In this document: positions 57,305 through 64,000 of the stretch, in pieces
Position numbering within the stretch: the first letter of the stretch is position 1
Layout of the letters: the number at the start of each line of letters is the position of its first letter
From: Grammothele lineata
Lineage: Eukaryota; Basidiomycota; Agaricomycetes; Polyporales; Polyporaceae
Assembly: GCA_002150815.3 (NCBI GenBank)
Contig: NDFF03000400.1
Location: 1-64,000 of the forward strand
Direction of reading: 5' to 3'
DNA: 64,000 bases
Program-made: the position numbers and the translations under genes
Notes under the pieces: model-generated
Database searches by the model: none
The model's input: only the letters and a program-made list of their open reading frames with translations
Told to the model about the DNA's origin: nothing

Positions 57305-59926
57305 ATGATGTCTCCTCACTCCACGCTGCACCGTGCTCGGACCACAGCCAGCCCTCCACTGTCATCAGGAGCTCAGAGCTTTTCCCCTTCAAATAAGGGC
57401 AAGGAGCCTGTATATCCAAGGGGATCATTGTTTCGCGAGAGGCATTCTCAACCAAGAGAGAAGACTCCTGGGCAGCGACGGCATCCCGCGTCTCTCCAAG
57501 GCCGGCTTAGCTCTCCCATTCCGCTCGAAAGGAATCCCAACACGACAGACACATCTTCTCGCTTGGATGCTGCGGAACGGAATTCTGTAGAAGAGGGGGA
57601 GATGTCTGAAGAGTTAGGTTCTTTACCGTCTCACTCCGCTGAACGAGGAACCACCAGAGCCCCATCGTCGCGCCTTTCTGAAGGAGAGCTGGTAGAGAAA
57701 TCAACATCTCCCTTACCACGATGGTCTAGTAGCCATCGAGGTGCGCTGGCGAAAACCCTTTCGGAAGAGATACGCGTGAAGGAAGAAGAAACCTTGGCTA
57801 TTCTCCCGTCGCCCAAAATGTTAGACACCCCCACTGGACTCTCAAGGCGACGCGTTGCTAGTGACTTTGTGGGTGTCACCGGCCTATATGTGCATCCTGA
57901 TCATTCTAACCAAATTTCACAGTTCGGAGATTCAAGTCCCGCGCGCAACGAGGATAGCACGGAGTGCGGAAGCAGCTTGGCCAGTCGTCCTGAACCCATT
58001 TTAGCCTCGTTTCCCGACCATACGCCTTCTGCGCTTCCTGTTGGTCAAAACGAAGGACCTTTGATATCTGCTGGACCCGCATCGTTTCTTTCGCGTCCCA
58101 CCACACCGCAATTTAATTCCACATCTTCAACGAGCAACAATAATCCCCGCACTCAAGTCTCCTCCAGTTTGCTCAACACTATGCTCCCCCAGAATGCATC
58201 CTCGACGGATACCCATCCTTTTGATCCTCCGAAAAATTCTACCCGCGCCTTTAATCAAAACGCATTACCTCCCGCTGTGCTCGACCAATGCCGTGATCTC
58301 ATAGCTCCTCTCATCGCCCAGTTCGCACAGAAGCGAAAACCGGACTTGGACCAATCCGAGGCCAAGAAACGTGCATGGAGTCTGTTGTCACCAGAGCGCA
58401 CGCTTGAATTCGTCAAGTTAGCCAAGCAGGTTCGCGACCAAGTTCATAAACGACCGAGGGTTGGAGATCCGGACGACTTGGAAGGGACCCGGCGTACGGG
58501 CGCTGAGACCGCTGGACAGTTTATGGGTGGTGCGCGAGACGAGTCATCACATTCCCCGCGCGCCGTGGAGCTATCGAAGGAGGATGTTACTCAGAAGACC
58601 GTCCCCGTTACGGACACTACGGTTCACTCTTTGGGTTCGAATGCTGTTAACAATGCCATTGCGGTTACACATCCTGTCTCTGGAACGCCTGAGGATGTTT
58701 TAATGGTTGCCGCGGACGAATCTGCGTCTGCTATTTCACTGCCGTTACCTGTGGAAACAAGGCATGATCCCCCTAATGTCAACCCTGACACCGGCCAAAA
58801 TCCTCCTTCCGAAGTATTAATCATACAAGATGCAGGACTATCTGCAGAACGCGAAATACAAGATACGCTGCCGTTTATGGAAATGTCGAAGGTACAAGAC
58901 ACGAATGGAACTCCGATTTCAAATAACGACGCCCTTGCACCCACAATCGCAAAGCTCGTTGGTTTACCTCGACCATCTTCCATAAAAGACATGGCATATG
59001 ACTCCCCTCCCGTATCGACTCTCAGTGTTTCTCAAGGTCCCGTTCACCCAACTTTCCAGTCAACTGCACCCACTGTCGTTAGTATGGACGCTGAACCCAA
59101 CACAGCGCTCCGTTCATATGCGTCTTCTGAGCCACACATTGGACAGCCAATCCCGTCTCTTAATGGCTCCTCCGGCCCGGAATTGGATAGCGAAACAATA
59201 CGACCGCCTTTCCAGGATTCTACAGCTGACATCCGGACCTCTGGGAACGAACATAATGATGTAATTGACACCGAAATCCCCTGCGCCCCGTGTCTAGTTC
59301 CCGGTATCTGGGCGACAAAGAACAGCGAAGATTCTTCTGGAATGTATTCGCTTGAGTTCTTCGTGGACGATAACACAGCAACCGCGACTCGCGCGTGGGC
59401 GCGACGCTCGGTGAAGTTCAAGTCAGTAGTGTTGCAGCTTGCTCTCCGATCACGAGCTCATCACGGCCACCTCATTTCTAGTGCTCATGCGCGACACATT
59501 GCGGTCCATCTACTATGTCTGCCCATCCGCGAGATGCAGAAAGTTTCTTGTGTCGACTCAACGCCCGCGGACGTCGCGGACGCTCACTGGAACATTGGCT
59601 CGGATTGGCCAACGGGCGTAATTGTCGGGATCAACCCGAACACGGAGGCGCGTCATACATGGTTCACTCTGCCGGTCTACCATGTGAGTTGTGGATGCGT
59701 TTTTAGTAAACTGCTCTTATTATCAAACAGACGACTGACTTGGTTCAATCGCACTTAGTGTAGACAGAAGCACTTGGATATCACCCCCTATGTGCGGCAA
59801 GGAAAGAACACCGTCCATTTCATAGGGCTAGATGACCTCTCTGGCAAGCTGTTTGCGGTCCACGCTGCGGAACCTTCCGCCCGAGACCAACGGGGTGCGG
59901 CGCGCATGCTCTCGATGCACGGCTGA
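57305..59926 (+). CDS. Disordered protein with C-terminal module shared with the neighbour gene
   Basis: Two exons (57305-59683, 59759-59926) give 848 aa. The first 650 residues are low in complexity and rich in Ser, Pro, Thr and charged residues. A conserved helix follows the middle (LDQCRDLIAPLIAQFAQKRK, LDQSEAKKRAWSLLSPERTL). The last 190 residues are folded-looking: MYSLEFFVDDN, VVLQLALRSR, HWNIGSDWPTGVIVGINPN, TWFTLPVYH, LDITPYVRQGKNTVHFIGLD and DLSGKLFAVH. I do not recognise a named family; the DITPYVRQGKN strand and loop recall PINIT-type domains of SUMO ligases, a loose comparison. The acceptor CACTTAG at 59758 was chosen because a nearer one (AAACAG) leads to a stop. Alternative 3' splicing would shorten the protein. 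The C-terminal module recurs in the convergent gene at 60501-63546. Confidence 0.78.
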
Positions 59927-60500
59927 CGCCCAAGTCGGATTTGGCCCCGCCGGTCTTATTATGATGTTGGCGGCACCTCATCAGGTCCAACCTGAGGCCT
60001 GAACAAGCGCGGTCCTACAGCAATCGCCATAAGAATACGCACGCCGTTTGGTCGACCTGGCCCTGGATCTCGAGGACTTAAAATCCCCCGTACATCAGGC
60101 GCAACGTCCATGAAGCATTCAAAGCATCCAGGACGTCAACCGGGGCCATAAGCGACGTGGCACTGCACGCGCAATTTGCGAAAGCATGGATGGTCCCATT
60201 ACCACTCCCTGGCGTACCGGCCAGACGAGGAAGGGGCGGGACAGGGGACTACGGACGTCTCATACACTAGATACACTAGACAGCGAGGAACGTGGAAGTG
60301 CGCGGGAGAGCGGATATGCAAGATTTCATGATAGAGCGTAACGCAAGACGAGAACGAAATGGCGCGAGCGACGTACGATAGCAAGTGGACGGATCGACGA
60401 TGTATACAAGTAGTCGGCTACACAGCGACGGCACGGGATTTCTGCAGCAGGCATACGGCGGTCAGACCGCGTTGAAGGCGCGACGACACACGAGTGGCTG
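59927..60500. other. Convergent spacer between the two related genes
   Basis: The 574 bp between the two stop codons contain only short frames. It contains the two 3' UTRs, and its content does not mirror itself as an inverted repeat at a level I can see. Confidence 0.45.
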
Positions 60501-63500
60501 CTACGGGTCACTCACAGGGAGCGCTATATTCGCCGTCGGGAGGACAAAGTGGGAAACTTCGAATTTGCCAAGCCGAGCGAAAGTCTCCTCCAGCGCTCGT
60601 TTTGCATTGCGGGATTTTTCGAGCTCGGCCAGTTGCGCCGCGGTGGGGTGGTGGAGCACGACGGCGAAGACGCGGTCTGAGAGATCGCTGTACTGGAACA
60701 TGCTAAGGACGTTCTCCCCTACGCAGAGCTCGCGCTCTCCGAGATCAATGATGTTATCAGGGTTGGGCTAACGGAGAGTAAATGCCAGCAAGAAGAGCGA
60801 GTCGAGGGAGGTACTCACCATTTGTAACGGCGGCGCGATAGGTAACGTGGCCTGTTTCTCGTCCCCAGGATGGAGGACGACATAGGCTTGAGAGCCATAA
60901 CGCTGAGAAGGCCACTGTATCGGATGACCACACTTCACTATATCTAGCTCTCCATCCGCCGCAAAGGCGTCGTTGTACTGATACTCGGCAAACGACACAA
61001 ACGAGACGCACATGCTCCTCGAAAGGTCACTTTCGAATGGGACACGCGTGAGCACGTTGTAATGGTGAGGCGAAATTCATACGTACTCTGACAAGTTTCT
61101 GCGATCACGCCAGCGCAAAATCTCTACAATTTCCTCGGCTGAGAGTTCGAAAGCGAACTTCACTGGGGTGGCCGCTGGCGTGTATCCCCGATCACCAGAT
61201 TTGATGCTAAGAATCCTAATCGCCCTTGCGACGAACGGTGAATTGTGATCCTCCTCGTTGACAGATGTCGTCTGGACAGCGTCAGAAACTACCTCTTCGT
61301 CGACATTCTCAGACTCTTGCGGTAGTATCTCATCTTCAGGGCTCATCTCGACGTCGGCCTCTATGAGTTTTGGAGCGGGTGCCTGAACGTCAGGACTCGT
61401 CTCCTCGTCGACGTCCATAGGCTCTGGAGAATCAACCATGTTTGTTGTGTCTTCAAGCACGGCGATGGGGGGTGTACTTCTCATTCGCTCCGTCCGGTAC
61501 GGTTGCAACTTTATGTGCGGCTGCTCTATCAGAGGCGGTTGTTCCACCGGACGCGACTCCTCTGCTGGGTGTGGCTGCTCTGCTGGGTGTGGCTGCGCTG
61601 TACGAAGTTCTCCCGCCGGAGGAGGCTGTTCTTCATGACAAATCTGCTCTTCTTGAAGTGGATCTTCTGCAGAATGCATCTGCTCCTCCGGCGGCGGTGG
61701 CGGCTCTGTCGCACGCGAGTGTTCCCCGAGGAGAGGCTGCTCCACTATATGCACATGCTCGGCTACCGGGGGAGCTGTAGGAAGCAACGACGGCGGGGAT
61801 TCGCGTGGAGGCTCCGACGCTGCGTGCGCCGACTCGTCATAAGCGGCGGTCTCGACTGGTGTGAGGACGGGCAGGACTTTGAGCCCTGGCGGTCCTCTGC
61901 GACGCTTCTTCGTTTTCTTCACGGTCGTGAGGGGGGAAGGGAGGGGTGTCTCCGAGTCCGGGGCAGACGCCGAGACCGGAGGTGCGGTTTGAGCGCTGCT
62001 CGGGGTTGGAGTGACGCTCGTGGCTGGATCCGCGTCCACCGCTGGAAGCACGCTTACCGCTTGAGGCGTGTCTATTACTTCAGCGGCGCTTGTGACATGA
62101 GGCACGTCGTTCGCGACTTGGGGTGTGCCATTCGCGGCTTCTGGGGTGCCACTCGCGACTTCAGGTGTGTGGCTTGCGACCTCAGGCGTGACGCTGGCAA
62201 CTTGAGCAACTTGAGCACTTTGAGCAACTTGAGCAGCGTGCTTATCCTGGTACCACTGGAGGTCCGCCTCGATGAAATCGTCGTCTAGCATTGTCTTTCG
62301 CTTCTTGGCCTTTGGTCGAAACAGAGGCTGGGTCATGGTCGCACTCAGAGGGCTCTCTGGCACAACGATGGGCGAGCTTGTGCTGGACCGTACAGGCGCG
62401 CTGATAGACTCGAGGCAGATGTCAGGTCTGCCCGGGAGCTTGACGGTCAAAGGGGGAGAGAAATGGCCGGATGCTGCCGACCCCGCGCGGGGGGGCGGGT
62501 TGTTCGTCTGAGAGCTGGGTGATCCTTGCATGCTCGTCGTAGACACAGACCTCCCTGATGAATGAATTGGCCTGTGAAGCATGATATCCTGTCAGTCCAT
62601 GGACGCCACTAGCCCCGGAACCATATATAGGTGGAATACTCACGATTGAACTTTCTCAGTGGAGGGAGAGCGAAGGTTTGTTAGCCTCAGCTGCACTTGC
62701 TGTGTTATGAACGCATCGACGTTGGGAGTTATCGTCCGTATGAGTGTTTGCAGACGCGCTGATGGGAGGCGTGCAGTGCGACAGGTGGAATGATGGAGTG
62801 AGGGAGGGTGAGAAAGAAGGCGCGTGGAAGCACTCACACTGGAGGGAAGCCTCCGGGAACATCGGGTAGAAGGAAGCTACAACTCTAACCAATCTCGCGA
62901 AGGCCTCTATCCAGGATCTGGCGTGTGCCGGGTATGATGATAGTTGCAAAGCATTGGTATGGATGCCGGCTACTCTGCAAACAGTACTCAGAGCGGTCTG
63001 TAAAGATGAACGACCTTGAACGGCGTGTATCTGCGGAGAGAAACATTGAACGCTCTTACCTCCGCGAGCTGAACTATCTGCGGAAATCAGACGTCAGCGA
63101 GGGAAGACAGGACCACATGGGCGACTACGCACGACGGGTCGCGCCTGGGCGTAGTAGGCCTTGTCGACACTGCACCATTGGGCGAGCTTGTCTGCTGTGG
63201 AGACAAACCGAGAGAGATCGTCGCTGGACGCGAGGAACTGCTGAAACACCGGCCAGAGTCTCTCGTTGTTCTTCTCGGCCGCCAGCCGTCCTTTAAACGC
63301 GACCTCGGCGGACATGTGTCGGAACTCTAGGAAGGAGCGCACGCGCAGAGGGGCGACCCATGCAGGGCTGAGAGACGATGCGCGGGCGACGAGGATGCTG
63401 CCAGTCCACGGGCGTCGGCGAAGGGTCAGGGTCGACGGCGCGTCGCGCGATCTGCCTCGCGCCGCGCCGCGCCCGAATCGGCGGCGCCGTCTCCCGACGC

Positions 63501-63546
63501 GGCCGACACGCGCTGCCGACACGCGCTGCTGACCAAGCAAGCTCAT
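60501..63546 (-). CDS. Disordered, repeat-containing protein with the same C-terminal module
   Basis: Seven exons (63546-63133, 63077-63060, 63030-62838, 62758-62644, 62571-61087, 61029-60819, 60767-60501) close in phase to 900 aa. An Arg-rich N-terminus is followed by helices (VAFKGRLAAEKNNERLWPVF, VAGIHTNALQLSSYPAHARS). Next comes a disordered centre with Ala/Val-rich repeats (AQVAQVASVTPEVASHTPEV) and Glu/Gln/Pro repeats. The C-terminal 160 residues (SMCVSFVSFAEYQYNDAF, GSQAYVVLHPGDEKQATLPI, NIIDLGERELCVGENVL, SDLSDRVFAVVLHHPTAA) parallel the neighbour's module. A phase-0 intron lies before PNPDNIIDL, matching the neighbour's last intron. Exon 2 is an 18-nt microexon (IVQLAE). The acceptor of exon 6 (61030) is the least certain. 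Function is unknown; partner with the convergent gene is plausible. Confidence 0.75.
62088..62240 (-). repeat. Coding minisatellite (Val-Ala / Thr-Pro-Glu repeat)
   Basis: Degenerate units of about 21-24 bp encode runs like EVASHTPEVASGTPE and QVAQSAQVAQVA. Units are best preserved at 62130-62200. Confidence 0.6.
63060..63077 (-). other. 18-nt microexon of the 60501-63546 gene
   Basis: ATA GTT CAG CTC GCG GAG (IVQLAE) lies between CCGCAG and GTAAGA. It keeps phase 0 on both sides, so skipping it would still leave the frame open. Confidence 0.6.
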
Positions 63547-63748
63547 CTTATCTGATAAAAAGAGCGCATCTTATCCCAGTGACGCGTCACGGCGCCCGCG
63601 AGTCTGAGTGAAGTCTGAGTCTGACGCATCCGACTCGCGCCTCGCCTTCGCTTTCTTCTCGTCGTCTCCCTTACCTCCTCCTCCCTCCCAGCCTGTTCAC
63701 GACCCGGCTGCAGGCCTCGGGCAGGTCTCCATCTCTCGCGGCCCGCCC
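63547..63748. promoter_or_regulatory. Short bidirectional promoter
   Basis: Only 202 bp separate the start of the 60501-63546 gene (-) and the ATG at 63749 (+), so both promoters share this segment. It is GC-rich and has no TATA box that I can see. Confidence 0.5.
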
Positions 63749-64000
63749 ATGAACATCTTCGGAAGCATCCAGGCAGCTGCAGGCGCATCGACCCGGACAT
63801 GTAGTCGGCGATTATGCACCGCGGGCCCCTCCCGGGTCACTCTGCACGCCGGCCCCGCGGGTCCGACCTGGCAGGCTTTCTACGCAGCGGGCAAGGCCGT
63901 AGGACCCCGCCGCACGTTCTACTCCTCGACCATCGCGGACTTCACGCCCACCGCGGCAATCCGCCTACCACGCTGGGTCAACGCGAGACTTAATCCCTCA
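63749..64000 (+). CDS. Mitochondrially targeted protein, 3'-partial
   Basis: From ATG at 63749 the frame is open to the end of the window (84 codons). The N-terminus MNIFGSIQAAAGASTRTCSR, then TAGPSRVTLHAGPAGPTWQA and RRTFYSSTIADFTP, is Arg/Ser/Ala-rich without acidic residues up to Asp, with a likely presequence cleavage near RRTFYSS. The family cannot be told from what is visible. Introns further on are possible. Confidence 0.6.
   Translation, partial: MNIFGSIQAAAGASTRTCSRRLCTAGPSRVTLHAGPAGPTWQAFYAAGKAVGPRRTFYSSTIADFTPTAAIRLPRWVNARLNPS

Noticed and set aside
61503..62288. 261-aa plus-strand frame opposite the repeat-containing gene
   Set aside because: It is the shadow of the GC-rich coding repeats on the minus strand; composition (Arg, Leu, Cys-rich) is typical of antisense frames.

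Overview
The window is nuclear DNA of a filamentous basidiomycete, most likely an Agaricomycete and possibly a polypore. I infer this from gene density, GT-AG introns of about 40-90 bp interrupting almost every gene, CT-rich leaders, and the gene set: a fused FOL1, Atg1, EMC2, Cwc2, Tma46, Zn2Cys6 and PalI-type genes, and tandem aryl-alcohol-dehydrogenase-type aldo-keto reductases. All exon structures were built by hand from splice signals, reading phase and protein-family continuity. Where I give exons, the phases close exactly.

Layout: 1-2460 is the 3' part of FOL1 (folate synthesis, +). 2913-6291 is ATG1 (+). 6859-7396 is a small ZZ-type zinc-finger protein (-). 8217-9742 is a predicted mitochondrial protein (-). 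10277-17165 holds two aldo-keto reductase paralogs (+) flanking RPS30 (+) and EMC2 (-). 17166-19764 is a repeat-bearing spacer. 19765-21043 is an alpha/beta hydrolase (+), and 21950-24327 is a secreted TAP-like hydrolase (-). 25803-27547 is a tail-anchored DUF7587-like protein (-). 27548-30033 is a spacer rich in palindromes and repeats. 30034-31100 is a GNAT acetyltransferase (-). 31774-32776 is a proline-iminopeptidase-like hydrolase that lacks its C-terminal third of the fold (-). 33406-35894 is a large low-complexity protein (-). 37246-39451 is a candidate Whi5/Nrm1-like cell-cycle repressor (-). 39452-44727 is a gene-poor stretch. 44728-46999 is a Zn2Cys6 transcription factor (-). 48977-50345 is CWC2 (+), convergent with TMA46 at 50438-51923 (-). 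53014-53873 is a SUR7/PalI-family membrane protein (-). 55938-56753 is an Irc21-like cytochrome b5 protein (+). 57305-59926 (+) and 60501-63546 (-) are two large convergent genes that share a C-terminal module. A mitochondrially targeted gene starts at 63749 and runs off the window.

Most genes are unrelated housekeeping neighbours and I see no biosynthetic cluster or defence system. The least conventional signals are four. The first is the tail-to-tail pair of disordered proteins at 57-63.5 kb with a homologous C-terminal module and a phase-0 intron at the matching place. The second is the chain of hairpins and CACGTG-containing repeats at 28.4-29.2 kb. The third is a pair of 18-nt microexons. 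The fourth is the candidate Whi5-type repressor. Stretches of more than 300 bp without a gene are listed with what they contain.
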